From Borreliella mayonii (lineage in GTDB: Bacteria > Spirochaetota > Spirochaetia > Borreliales > Borreliaceae): DNA of 24,702 bases. This document shows positions 8,938 through 17,085 of the stretch, one piece after another; position 1 is the first letter of the stretch; the number at the start of each line of letters is the position of its first letter. The notes beneath the pieces are model-generated. The model ran no database searches and was not told the origin of the DNA. It worked only from the letters and a program-made list of their open reading frames with translations. Position numbers and translations under genes: made by a program. The stretch spans positions 1 to 24,702 of the forward strand of contig NZ_CP015789.1 in the NCBI RefSeq assembly GCF_001945665.1. Reading direction: 5' to 3'.

Positions 8938-9153
8938 ATGCAATTTAAAAAAACCTATCCCCTAATTTTAAAAACAGAAAACTTTCTCCTTTATGCTACA
9001 GAAATAAAATTTTTAACAACAATTATTTTTATTATTTCGGCCTTTTTTCTCAAATTTTTATTGTCCCAAAAAGGTAACAATAAAACGAATAATCTAGAAG
9101 AAGTGGCCAATTTGTTATTTAAAAACTTTAAAATTTTTTGCAATGCATTTTAA
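8938..9153 (+). CDS. Doubtful small ORF with one membrane segment
   Basis: A 71-residue ORF from ATG with one predicted membrane helix (FLTTIIFIISAFFLKFLL). There is no clear ribosome-binding site and no recognised family. In AT-rich DNA, hydrophobic ORFs of this length arise by chance. A minus-strand fragment at 9150-9325 (coding-like pieces VQEDAFQCEKQMISGLAEYN and, in a shifted frame, FSDRFGFPFAQREVYLFM) overlaps its end and looks like the more genuine decayed coding sequence. I place little weight on either. Confidence 0.2.
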   Translation: MQFKKTYPLILKTENFLLYATEIKFLTTIIFIISAFFLKFLLSQKGNNKTNNLEEVANLLFKNFKIFCNAF

Positions 9154-9341
9154 ATTCCAAATTACTTTTGCATAAATAAATAAACTTCTCTTTGCGCAAA
9201 TGGAAATCCAAACCGATCACTAAAATATTTCTTAAAAAATTATATTCAGCTAGCCCAGATATCATTTGCTTTTCACACTGAAAAGCATCCTCTTGAACAC
9301 TAGAATTAAAAACACACTGTTTTTAAAATTTTCAATTTAAA

Positions 9342-9962
9342 TTAAAGATTGTATTTTGGCAAAAAATTTTCTATATCTATTTTATATTCTCTGTCTTCAT
9401 TAGAAATTAACATAATCTTTAATCGTTTTAATTTTTTGATTTTCTTAAAAAACCCTTTAGAAATAGTAACACACAAGGTATTTTTTACTACAAAAGGAAA
9501 TTCTAAATGAAAAAACTTTTCATTTATATTCGGATCACCAATGTTAAAATCTTTTAATTGCTGCCATTTCTCACTTGGTAAATTATTTTCATGCTTTGAA
9601 ACTTTAGCATCTTCAAATCCTTCAAAAATTACACTTTTAAAACCTAAAATTTTATTGTCATGCACTTTAAAATCAAACCTATAAACGGTAGATAACGCTT
9701 TATAAGCATCTGCACGATAACCTGTCGCTTTTATCATCTTTTTATGCTCAAGCTCAGGAATTATAAGCTGTGATTTTATAAAAACCAATTCTTTTAAATT
9801 ACTGTCTTTAAAGAGATGTGTATAGATTTCATCGATAACAACATTATCTTCAAACTTTTCAACAATTCTATTATAAATAATATTGTTTTCTTTTTGTTTG
9901 TAAAAAAAGAAAACTAAAAAAATACAAATTGATAATAACCCAAAAAATAATATTTCCCTCAT
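9342..9962 (-). CDS. bptA: BptA, borrelial persistence in ticks protein A (BBE16)
   Basis: A 206-residue protein required in B. burgdorferi for persistence in Ixodes ticks. Biochemical function is unknown; it is reported to be surface-exposed and is encoded on lp25. I recognise it from the N-terminal anchor (residues 4-20), [30 protein letters not shown] and the C-terminal [14 protein letters not shown]10-S-I-C13 resembles a lipobox, but the hydrophobic stretch continues for about eight residues past the cysteine, so an uncleaved membrane anchor is also possible. The start ATG is preceded by AGGATAG. Only 12 bases separate it from the upstream BBE17-like gene, so the two are probably co-transcribed. 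The frame is complete with no sign of decay. Confidence 0.9.
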   Translation of the reverse strand: MREILFFGLLSICIFLVFFFYKQKENNIIYNRIVEKFEDNVVIDEIYTHLFKDSNLKELVFIKSQLIIPELEHKKMIKATGYRADAYKALSTVYRFDFKVHDNKILGFKSVIFEGFEDAKVSKHENNLPSEKWQQLKDFNIGDPNINEKFFHLEFPFVVKNTLCVTISKGFFKKIKKLKRLKIMLISNEDREYKIDIENFLPKYNL

Positions 9963-9974
9963 TAATAATCTATC

Positions 9975-10481
9975 CTATTTATGAAAAATCATATCAAATG
10001 CACTATAAAAATGCACACTATTTTTCCTGCTTACCTTGAAAGAATACTTTTTTTTCTTATTATTTATCTCATCAAAACATTCAACGTATACATCAATTCC
10101 ACTTTCTTCTGCTAACTTTCTTATTTTATTCATTTTTTCACTGTGCTCAAAGAACCTCATCTCAAAATTAAAATAATTAACCTCGTCAATAAAGCGAGAG
10201 CGAGCATTGATTGGATGGTCTATCACAGAAACCCCATTAATATACACCTTTTTAAATACAATCTCTGTGCTATTTTTAATTTGTATCTCAAAATCTAAAT
10301 CTATATATCCTTCATGATAATGTCTTAAAATAAAGGATCCAAATTGAGTTTTTAATTTAAGAATTAACCCGAAATCATATCTATTACTATCATTTAAAAT
10401 AACAACTTTTTCAGATGTTTCACTAGAAAAAATAAAACTGTTGGAAATTAATAAAAAAAATAATAATATTATCACTTTCAT
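9975..10481 (-). CDS. Exported hypothetical protein (BBE17-like), partner of bptA
   Basis: A 168-residue protein with a classical signal peptide: MK followed by a hydrophobic core (VIILLFFLLISNSFIF) and a likely cleavage after SS near residue 20. No lipobox cysteine is present, so the mature protein should be periplasmic or secreted. The rest is charged and rich in beta-prone segments; I recognise no domain. It is the first gene of a pair with bptA (12-base gap), which suggests a shared role at the cell envelope in the tick, though this is inference from position. The ATG is preceded by AAAAGG, and TATAAT lies just upstream (minus strand, about 10490-10500), too close to the start to be the -10 box of a normal leader. 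Confidence 0.8.
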   Translation of the reverse strand: MKVIILLFFLLISNSFIFSSETSEKVVILNDSNRYDFGLILKLKTQFGSFILRHYHEGYIDLDFEIQIKNSTEIVFKKVYINGVSVIDHPINARSRFIDEVNYFNFEMRFFEHSEKMNKIRKLAEESGIDVYVECFDEINNKKKKYSFKVSRKNSVHFYSAFDMIFHK

Positions 10482-11265
10482 ACCTTTTATTATTATACTA
10501 TTCTAAAAAAGAAATAAATAGGAAAAAAATTTTAATTTCTCTTTTTTAAAACTATTGTTTCTAGGTCAAAGATTATAGAAATAGTTTATTGCTTTATCTA
10601 ATGATAGCAGCTTATAGAATCTTTTTTAAGATCGGTCTATCATCAAGAATATAAATCACAAAAGCTTTTTAAAAGCTGTCTAAATTCTTTATTACAAGGC
10701 AATAATTTATGGTAAAAATAATTTAAAAAACCTCCATTTTTTAGCAAACATTTATACGGATTGATTTGGAAAGTTAAATGCATAATTCTAACACTGATTT
10801 ATAAAAATACTTTTTAAGTTTTTTATATTTTGAATATAAAAAACTTATTTATAAAAGATTTTTCAATATCGATTTTTTTGTGATTTTATACCAATAATAA
10901 TAAAATTACATAGGGCCTAACCATAAATACTCTTAAAGCAAGAATACTTATCTTAAGCCCTATAAATAGACATCGACCAAAGTTAAGGATGCTTATAGTT
11001 AATAGCACCACTTACCAAGATTATACGCTATTATAGTGTTAAAATCAATACATTATTCTCAAATAATATACATATTTATTTATAAATTATCTTTTAAAGA
11101 ATTTACTTCACTTTATTGATTATTTTTCTAACACTTTCTGATTAAAGTCAATATTTTACAAGGTATTTAAATTCAGGTATTTGATAAAAATAGTGAATTT
11201 AAATACTTTATTTTCCAAAAACCATAATTTTATATTCTGCACACAAAATTATCTATATTAAATTT
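10482..11265. other. Long intergenic stretch beside the maintenance locus; candidate origin or regulatory region
   Basis: No ORF is supported in about 780 bases. The part at 11040-11265 is conserved in inverted orientation at 17080-17310 next to the broken second PF49. It contains near-identical runs such as ATTATTTGAGAATAATGTA and a TATTTGATAAAAA element. A stem-loop at 10549-10587 matches one at 22192-22239. Linear Borrelia plasmid origins lie in or near the PF57-PF49 locus, so this stretch is a candidate for cis-acting sequences, but no iteron array is obvious to the eye. Confidence 0.4.
10549..10587. repeat. Stem-loop with conserved loop, copy A
   Basis: AAACTATTGTTTCTA pairs with TAGAAATAGTTT (one bulge) around the loop GGTCAAAGATTA. 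The loop and inner stem are nearly identical to the hairpin at 22192-22239, whose loop is AATCAAAGATTA, although the outer stems differ. Possible terminator, RNA element or recombination scar. Confidence 0.6.
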
Positions 11266-11847
11266 TTAATTATATTTTTTACACTCCTTATATTCTTTCA
11301 TAATTTCATTAAGCAATTCTTCTTTATCTTTAAGTAATTTTTCTAGCAAAAAACTAGTAAATCTTGCTTTTGATTTGTAATATATGTATGCATTTTCTGT
11401 TTTAAGCTGAAATCTTAATGGCCTGATAAAATTTCGATTGGATTTTTTAACTTTCTCCCCTTCTTTATCCTTTAAAAAAAATAAAGAATTCTGTATACCG
11501 TTTTCGATTATGTATTTTTCTTGAACTAACCCTTCTTCTATTGCATTTGCTATTCTTAAATATTCATAAGCCTGGCTTTTTGCTATTTTGTAATTCCTAG
11601 TAAACATTTCAAAGTTTTGATAGCCATCTAATTTATAATATTCTTTATCTTTAATCTCTTTTAAGATCTTCATTGTTTCTATTTTATTGTGAATTTCTTT
11701 TTGGAAGTTGATTATTAGCCTTTCTTTTAAAAATAGAAATCGTTCCATTTTATCTTCATAACAATTAATTTCAATTTGCTTTTGATTTTTGCCAGTATTA
11801 ATACGATCTTTTATTTTTATATTCATATGTTTTAATTTTACACTCAT
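11266..11847 (-). CDS. PF49 plasmid partition protein (BBE18-like)
   Basis: A 193-residue member of the Borrelia PF49 family (Pfam 'Plasmid_parti'). It is thought to work with the PF32 ParA ATPase in segregation, in the position of a ParB. Family landmarks are KEIKDKEYYKLDGYQNFEMF, the YKIAKSQAYEYLRIANAIEEG stretch (a likely helix-turn-helix) and the C-terminal 'RPLRFQLKTENAYIYYKSKARFTSFLLEKLL' region, written here in short as RPLRFQL...RFTSFLL. It begins 16 bases after PF32, with AGGGAA before its ATG, as last gene of the four-gene operon. A frameshifted second copy exists at 16505-17085 in inverted orientation. Plasmid type specificity resides in PF32 and partly in this protein. Confidence 0.9.
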   Translation of the reverse strand: MSVKLKHMNIKIKDRINTGKNQKQIEINCYEDKMERFLFLKERLIINFQKEIHNKIETMKILKEIKDKEYYKLDGYQNFEMFTRNYKIAKSQAYEYLRIANAIEEGLVQEKYIIENGIQNSLFFLKDKEGEKVKKSNRNFIRPLRFQLKTENAYIYYKSKARFTSFLLEKLLKDKEELLNEIMKEYKECKKYN

Positions 11848-11863
11848 TTCATTTCCCTATATA

Positions 11864-12622
11864 TTATGAGATTAAAAATTTTTTTGACAACTGAAAAAAT
11901 TTTTCAAGTGTAATTTCATATTCTTTTATATAATCTTTATTTAAATCGAAAGTATCGTTTTCTGCTATCCTTTTGTTCAAGTCTTCACGTTCATGAATAA
12001 CGCCTAAAAAATTATCATCTCTGCTTATTAATTCCAATAAGTGCTTATACGTGTTGTTTTTCTTAAAATTAGTTACCATTGGGAAAATCGGTATTTTCAA
12101 TTTTAATCTTTTTAGAGCAAATTCTAATAATTGCATGCTTTCTACCGACCATTTTTGAGCAGTCATTGGAATTATTATATAATTACTTACAACTAATACG
12201 TTTGTTAAAATAATTCCTAAACTAGGACTAGTATCTATTATTATGTAGTCGTATTTATGTTTTAACAATTTTAAACTATCTTTTAATCTAGTTTCTTTGA
12301 ACGGGATGTTATCGTCATAAAAAAGGTATAAATATATATAACTGGGCAATATGTATAAATTATTGTTTAATCTAAAGGTGGAAGAATTTATGTTTTTTTT
12401 ATCTGCTAATACTTCGTAAATGCTTTGTTTTGAAACATCTACCCCTTGTTCTTCCAAGAGATCTGAAAAATAGCTAGTGGTTGATGCTTGTGGATCGGCG
12501 TCAATTAGAAGAACTTTATATTTTTTAGACAAGAGTGTTGAAAAAATAATAGCACTTGTGCTTTTGCCAACACCTCCTTTAATTGAGCAAATGGCAACTA
12601 TTTTAGTGTTTTCTCTATCCAT
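11864..12622 (-). CDS. parA: PF32 ParA-family partition ATPase (BBE19-like)
   Basis: A 252-residue Walker-type ParA ATPase that segregates the plasmid and defines its compatibility group. The deviant Walker A motif KGGVGKST is at residues 15-22, the A' motif LLIDADPQAS around 38-47, and the Walker B stretch YIIIDTSPS with D130. The length is normal for PF32. Its ATG lies inside the 3' end of PF50 (25-base overlap), with GGAGG 11 bases upstream, so translation is probably coupled. The C-terminal 59 residues are duplicated at 16309-16488 with only a few substitutions. Calling this the lp25 type rests on neighbours and memory, not on alignment. Confidence 0.93.
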   Translation of the reverse strand: MDRENTKIVAICSIKGGVGKSTSAIIFSTLLSKKYKVLLIDADPQASTTSYFSDLLEEQGVDVSKQSIYEVLADKKNINSSTFRLNNNLYILPSYIYLYLFYDDNIPFKETRLKDSLKLLKHKYDYIIIDTSPSLGIILTNVLVVSNYIIIPMTAQKWSVESMQLLEFALKRLKLKIPIFPMVTNFKKNNTYKHLLELISRDDNFLGVIHEREDLNKRIAENDTFDLNKDYIKEYEITLEKFFQLSKKFLIS

Positions 12623-13161
12623 TTATTTATAATTCCTCCATCAGGCAATTCTTTGCAATAAAATTCATACACTTTTTTTTCCAATCTGTTTAACATGTCA
12701 ATAAATGTTTGAAAATATTTTTTATTAATTTTTTCTTTTTTGATTAACCTAGCAAGACTTCTTAAATAACAAAACACACTGCCTTTTTTAAATTTAAATT
12801 CTATATAATATACTTTGGAAAATGTATATGATTTTAAAGTGCCATTGATTTTGTATTTTATAACAATGTTTTTTATAGGTTTTCTGTATCCATAAAAAAT
12901 TCCTATAAATTTATCATTTTCTTTTGTAGAGAATAAATTGAGTCCTTCTAATTTTCCTTGATTAAATAATTTCCTAAAAAGAATTAAAAATTTGTTTTTT
13001 TTATATCTGTTTATTTCAAATTTGTATAGATCCATTAGCATTTTAGTGTGATATATTGCTCTTTCATTGAGAATTTCTTTTTTGATGAAAATTTCTGGCT
13101 TTCTGTTTTTTTTTATTATTTCTTTTTTTTTGTTTTTAAGTTTTTCTAATACACTTTTCAT
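12598..13161 (-). CDS. PF50 plasmid maintenance protein (BBE20-like)
   Basis: A 187-residue member of the Borrelia PF50 family (Pfam DUF226), found in almost every Borrelia plasmid maintenance locus; molecular function unknown. It is lysine-rich. Recognisable family pieces are the N-terminal VLEKLKNKKKEIIKKN, the conserved centre KFIGIFYGYRKPIKN, and RSLARLIKKEKINKKYF. It starts 9 bases after PF57 and overlaps PF32 by 25 bases, so the genes form a tight operon. PF50 is the only one of the four genes with no trace in the broken copy at 16170-17085, where it was lost by deletion. Confidence 0.88.
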   Translation of the reverse strand: MKSVLEKLKNKKKEIIKKNRKPEIFIKKEILNERAIYHTKMLMDLYKFEINRYKKNKFLILFRKLFNQGKLEGLNLFSTKENDKFIGIFYGYRKPIKNIVIKYKINGTLKSYTFSKVYYIEFKFKKGSVFCYLRSLARLIKKEKINKKYFQTFIDMLNRLEKKVYEFYCKELPDGGIINKWIEKTLK

Positions 13162-13170
13162 TTCAAACTC

Positions 13171-14298
13171 TTAATTTATATAGCTATTTTTATAAATATT
13201 TTGTGATTCTATTAGTTTAATAATTTCATTATAGTATTGATTATTAAATACTTTTTTGTATTCAAGTTTATTTTGTTTATTTAAGTATTCTTTAATTTTC
13301 GACCTTAAATTTATTGTGTTGGTTTTTTTATGTAATTGATCTAAAAGTATGTTATATATATTGGTTTTTATATTGTCTTTATGTTTTTGGGATTCGGTTT
13401 TATTAGTATCGTCCTTTATCTTTTTTATAATTTGATCGAAATCCTTATATTTATTGCTTTCTAATATGAAATGGGGTTTGTTTTTATATTTTTGATATGT
13501 GTTTTGTATTTGGGTTTTTATTTTTTTTTTGTCGCAACCTTCTTTTATTAAAATTTTTTGGGTTTTTCTTAATATTGAAATTAAATCTCTTTTTTTGTTT
13601 TGCAGTGTTTTTTGTAAATTAAATTTGTTTTCTTTTTTGAGATAATATTTTTCTTTGATTATAAATTTAAAAAGCTTTATTGTTGTTTCTTTTTTTAAGT
13701 TAAGATTAATAATAAAAGAGGAAATCTCATTATCGAAATTACATTTTTTTGCATATTTTTTTAGTTTAAGCTTATTAATCCTTTTTTTTCTTTCGGTTTC
13801 TCTTTCTTCTTTTTTATATTTATTATTAAGACACTCCCCATTTTTTACATTGTCCTTTTTATCGTAATTTATTTTAATGTATGCATTAACACGTCTTTGA
13901 AATCTTTCTGTTTTTTTATTCCTAAAGTGTTGGTTTAGTAGATTATAGCAGTCTTTTTTAGAATGCCTAAGAGCATAGTAGATTTCAGTGCCCATATTAA
14001 TACCTAGATGTCTATAGTAGTTAATAGTAATATTTAGCTTTTTTAGTTTATAGAAGTAGTTTCGAAGTGTTTTGATTGAAACTTCTTTTTGCCCGTTGCG
14101 CCTTAAGTTGCTGTTAAAACAATAAAGGACGTCTGATTGGTTGTATTTTTTTTTGTTTTTATTAATATACTCGAGTGTCGCAATTAAAGCAATTAGTTTG
14201 TGTTGATATTTGCTTTGTATTTGTAGGGATTTATTAACCTTCACTTCTGCCTCCTCAACTTCGGATGGTTTTTTATACACTCTTACATAATAAAGCAA
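13171..14298 (-). CDS. PF57/62 plasmid replication protein (BBE21-like)
   Basis: A 375-residue member of the PF57/62 family (Pfam Borrelia_orfA). This is the member of the maintenance locus needed for replication of Borrelia plasmids and is regarded as the likely initiator. The N-terminal half holds the family core: KYQHKLIALIATLEYIN, the RNGQKEVSIKTLRNY stretch, KLNITINYYRHLGINMGTEI and YALRHSKKDCYNLLNQHF. The C-terminal half is long, lysine-rich and probably helical. The start is uncertain: the longest frame begins with TTG (14296-14298), a GTG lies six codons later, no ATG occurs before the core, and no ribosome-binding site is clear. First gene of the four-gene operon; a TnpB remnant lies immediately upstream. 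Confidence 0.88.
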   Translation of the reverse strand: MLYYVRVYKKPSEVEEAEVKVNKSLQIQSKYQHKLIALIATLEYINKNKKKYNQSDVLYCFNSNLRRNGQKEVSIKTLRNYFYKLKKLNITINYYRHLGINMGTEIYYALRHSKKDCYNLLNQHFRNKKTERFQRRVNAYIKINYDKKDNVKNGECLNNKYKKEERETERKKRINKLKLKKYAKKCNFDNEISSFIINLNLKKETTIKLFKFIIKEKYYLKKENKFNLQKTLQNKKRDLISILRKTQKILIKEGCDKKKIKTQIQNTYQKYKNKPHFILESNKYKDFDQIIKKIKDDTNKTESQKHKDNIKTNIYNILLDQLHKKTNTINLRSKIKEYLNKQNKLEYKKVFNNQYYNEIIKLIESQNIYKNSYIN

Positions 14299-14354
14299 TT
14301 TTTCAGATAAGTAAAGTTTATCACTAAAAAATAAAAATTTTTTATATTGTGAGC

Positions 14355-14665
14355 CGGTTTAAACAGGTGTTATTGGAATTGAATTCTTAAAAGATTTTAT
14401 TGTATCCATAGACTGTACATTGGGTATTAGAGAATTATGTCGGTGGCGTTGTTTTTAATATTTTGAGATGGATATTTTTATATGATGCATGGGGGAAGTA
14501 TTTGAGTTCTTTATCATTCTTTTGTTATATTTAAATAGTACATTCGAAGTGGTATTATACAAAGGATAAGTAATATTAAGTTGACTTGTGTTAATTTCAG
14601 AGCTTTATATGATAGAGATATAAATGTAACTATGAATCTTAAAATTATTCTTACTAAGAAGTAAA
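14355..14665 (+). pseudogene. IS605-type TnpB C-terminal remnant
   Basis: With frameshifts, the plus strand recalls the C-terminal domain of IS605-family TnpB, the RNA-guided nuclease ancestor of Cas12. IGIEFLKDFIVSIDC matches the 'GIDLGIKDL' strand. LTCVNFRALYDRDINVTMNL (14582-14641) matches the zinc-finger tail and the closing 'DRDINAxxNI(L/K)' motif with its catalytic aspartate. The middle is scrambled and the zinc-finger cysteines are largely lost. A short hairpin (CTATCATTGAATGATAG, 14745-14761) follows. It probably belonged to the same kind of element as the TnpA remnant at 4345-4700. Confidence 0.6.
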
Positions 14666-14809
14666 AACCAAGGAAAAGGCGGCTTTAATTTAATATAAAG
14701 GCTATTCTTTGGTGGATAAGCTTTTCTTATATAGTCTAAAAAGCTATCATTGAATGATAGTTTTAATTATAAATAGTAGTTTTCTAATTAAATACTATTG
14801 AATGATTTT

Positions 14810-15418
14810 TTATATATTAAGCTTACTTTGGCTGTCGAAGATGTCCTTGGAGAAGCAAGTTAATACATTAAGCTTTTTAAGTTCCTGAATTATTAATTCA
14901 GGAGTAGATGTTATGCTTCTTGTAGCATCTGTTATTAGATAAACTCGAAATCCCAAGTTAATTGCATCAAGTATTGTTTCTTTTACACAAAAATCCAATG
15001 CTAGTCCCGTTATAAATAATGTATTGATTGAATTGTTTTTCAGATAAAGCTGAAGGCCCGTTTGTTTTTTTTTAATGCAATCATCATAAAATCCACTATA
15101 ACTATCGTAATATTGATCGGTTCCTTTAAAAAAAACTTTTTTTATTCTTTTTGTATTTAGATCATTAGGAAACTCTGATCCCCAAGTATTTTTGACGCAG
15201 TGCTCAGGCCAAATACCCCCATTTTTATTGTTAGAAAAGCTTACATGATTTTTACAATGCCAATCCTTGGTGGCAATAATGTTTTTGAAATAATTTTGAA
15301 GTTGGTTAATCAAAGAAATTATTTCATTACTGTTAGATACTGGTAAAGCGCCTGATTCTAAAAAATCATTTTGTATATCTATTAAAATAAGTGCACTATT
15401 TTCTGTTATTTTAAAAAT
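14810..15418 (-). CDS. pncA: Nicotinamidase PncA (BBE22), apparent ATT start
   Basis: Converts nicotinamide to nicotinic acid for NAD synthesis. On lp25 this gene is essential for mammalian infection. Starting at ATT (15416-15418) gives 202 residues with the complete catalytic set: D14 in LILIDIQNDF, metal ligands D52 and H54 (KDWH) and H73 (PEHC), catalytic K98 (VFFKGTDQ) and nucleophile C144 (ALDFCVKET). The first standard start codon in frame (TTG, 15311-15313) would give 167 residues lacking D14 and the first strand, so it cannot be right. AAGGAGG (15424-15430) lies five bases before the ATT, the frame upstream is closed by TAA, and no ATG, GTG or TTG lies between. A sequencing or real mutation of ATG cannot be excluded. 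Confidence 0.92.
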   Translation of the reverse strand: MFKITENSALILIDIQNDFLESGALPVSNSNEIISLINQLQNYFKNIIATKDWHCKNHVSFSNNKNGGIWPEHCVKNTWGSEFPNDLNTKRIKKVFFKGTDQYYDSYSGFYDDCIKKKQTGLQLYLKNNSINTLFITGLALDFCVKETILDAINLGFRVYLITDATRSITSTPELIIQELKKLNVLTCFSKDIFDSQSKLNI

Positions 15419-15423
15419 AAAAT

Positions 15424-15498
15424 CCTCCTTAGGAGATATTTAATAACAGAATATGCTTCTGCTATATTAGGCATATCCCTTGATATAACTTTTGTCAA
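15424..15498 (-). promoter_or_regulatory. Candidate pncA promoter and Shine-Dalgarno
   Basis: On the minus strand TTGACA (15493-15498) is a perfect -35 box. Seventeen bases downstream is TATGCC (15470-15475), a weak -10. The leader then runs to AAGGAGG (15424-15430), five bases before the ATT start of pncA. The -35 match and spacing are good; the -10 is poor, so confidence is moderate. Confidence 0.45.
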
Positions 15499-16169
15499 TA
15501 ATTATATATTTGGGATCAATATGGTAATTAGTTTTTCCTTAAAATTAATTAAATTAAAACATAAAACTCATCTTTAGTTTTGGTTTTATAATTATTAATA
15601 TTAAAATTTGCATTACAATCATTCATAGAAAAAACAAGTATTCTAGTAATTATGCTTTATTTTATAAATTCTCTCCCTAAATATAATAATATTACAACAA
15701 TGTATTATAATAATATTAATTATAGTATAATATCGAAAATTGTTTACCATATTGTGTGGTATTAATAGGGTGAAAATCTTAGATATGCTTTTTGTTTTTT
15801 AGTAAAATTGATTTATGATGCGCCTTATATAAGGAGGATTTGGACATTATTAAAAATGTTTAATTTAGATTGGCGTATTTTTATCATTGGTAATATAAAT
15901 TTTAACAAAAAAAGTAAAATTTAACAGTTATAATAAAACCCTAATAGCAAGGTATTTTCCAATCTAGCTAAGTTAAACTATTGAAAGATTTACAAAGTTA
16001 TAATAAAAGCATAATAAAAAAATTTCTTAAAGGGCAATCAATAAATATAATAAGTTTTTTAAAAATTTTTTGGAGATTGGCTTAAAAAATCAAAATTGCA
16101 AGAGCACATGTGTTGCTTAATGTGTGATATTTGCAATTATTTGTCCGGGCTTATTGAAAGAGATAGTAA
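15499..16169. other. Intergenic stretch between pncA and the broken maintenance locus
   Basis: No supported gene. Contains AT-rich near-repeats around 15680-15735 (ATAATATTA and TATTATAATAATATT units). It also has a Shine-Dalgarno-like AAGGAGG at 15830-15838 followed by TTG and only seven codons before a stop. Confidence 0.35.
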
Positions 16170-16308
16170 AAAAAATATATGTATACATATATTTTAAATA
16201 AAAGTGATTTATAAAAATAAAAAATAAAAAAGAGAAAACGAAAGTAAAAAAAAATTAATAAACTTAAACTAAAAAATATGCAAAAAAATGTAATTTCGGT
16301 AATGAAAA
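16170..16308 (+). pseudogene. PF57/62 internal fragment (inverted copy)
   Basis: Plus-strand sequence GAGAAAACGAAAGTAAAAAA followed by AACTTAAACTAAAAAATATG and GCAAAAAAATGTAATTTCGG is nearly the same DNA as the intact PF57 gene, where it encodes ETERKKRINKLKLKKYAKKC and NFDNE. The match begins around 16200, preceded by weaker similarity. It breaks off at about 16308, exactly where PF32 sequence begins. The copy is out of frame and cannot be functional. Confidence 0.65.
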
Positions 16309-16488
16309 CACTTATTGGAATTAATAAGCGGTGATGATAATTTTTTAGGTCCCATTCATGAACGTGAAGACTTGAACAAAAGGATAGCAGAGAACGATAC
16401 TTTCGATTTAAATAAAGATTATATAAAAGAATATGAAATTACACTTGAAAAATTTTTCCAGTTATCGGAAAAATTTTTAACTTCATGA
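16309..16488 (+). pseudogene. PF32 (ParA) C-terminal fragment, inverted copy
   Basis: In frame this encodes HLLELISGDDNFLGPIHERE, DLNKRIAENDTFDLNKDYIK, EYEITLEKFFQLSEKFLTS and TGA. The intact PF32 at 11864-12622 ends with the same residues apart from a handful of substitutions (R to G, V to P, K to E, I to T). All nucleotide-binding motifs are missing. It is fused directly to PF57 sequence on the left, so the PF57 3' end, all of PF50 and about three quarters of PF32 were deleted in one event. Confidence 0.85.
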
Positions 16489-16504
16489 TAAGTAAGGAGA
16501 TAGA

Positions 16505-17085
16505 ATGAGTTTAAAATTTAAATATATGAATATAAAAAATAAAGGATCTTATCAATACTGACAAAAATCAAAAGAAAATTGAAATTAATTTTAATTAAGA
16601 TAAACTGGAACAAGTTCTCTTTATTTAAAAAAGACTAATAATCAACTTTTAAAAATAAATTCACAATAAAATAAAAACAATGAAGATCTTAAAAGAGATT
16701 AAAGATAAAGAATATTATAAATTAGATGGCTATCAAAACTTTGAAATGTTTACTAGGAATTACAAAATAGCAAAAAGTCAGACTTATGAATATTTAAGAA
16801 TAGCAAATGCAATAGAAGAAGGGCTAGCTTGGGAGAAAGATATAATCGAAAACAGCATACAAAATTCTTTATTTTTTTTAAAGGATAAAGAAGGAGTGAA
16901 AATCAAAAAATTCAATCGAAATTTTATTAGGCCATTAAGATTTCAGCTTAAAACAGAAAATGCATACATATATTACAAATCAAAAGCAATTTATTATTTT
17001 TTTGTTAGAAAAATTACTTGAAGATAGAGAAGAATTGCTTAATGAGATTATGAAAGAGTATAAGGAGTTTAAAAAATATAATTAA
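16505..17085 (+). pseudogene. PF49 partition gene, frameshifted inverted copy
   Basis: A second copy of the PF49 gene at 11266-11847, starting with ATG 16 bases after the PF32 fragment and behind AAGGAG. The first 55 codons carry several stops and frameshifts. The middle is open from ATG 16680 for 113 codons, giving KEIKDKEYYKLDGYQNFEMF and the YKIAKSQTYEYLRIANAIEE stretch, nearly identical to the intact protein. An indel near 16990 shifts the frame, after which LLEDREELLNEIMKEYKEFK completes the family C-terminus in another frame. An internal product of 113 residues is conceivable but there is no ribosome-binding site for it. Confidence 0.85.

Noticed and set aside
13655..13867. 70-codon plus-strand ORF
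   Set aside because: Antisense to the PF57 gene; product is a shadow of its lysine-rich region.
14355..14665. Active TnpB/omega-RNA system
   Set aside because: Only scattered C-terminal motifs remain, with frameshifts and lost zinc-finger cysteines, so no functional guide-RNA nuclease is possible.
16176..16195. Palindrome ATATATGTATACATATAT as possible operator
   Set aside because: Alternating purine-pyrimidine AT palindromes are common by chance in DNA this AT-rich, and no gene start is adjacent.
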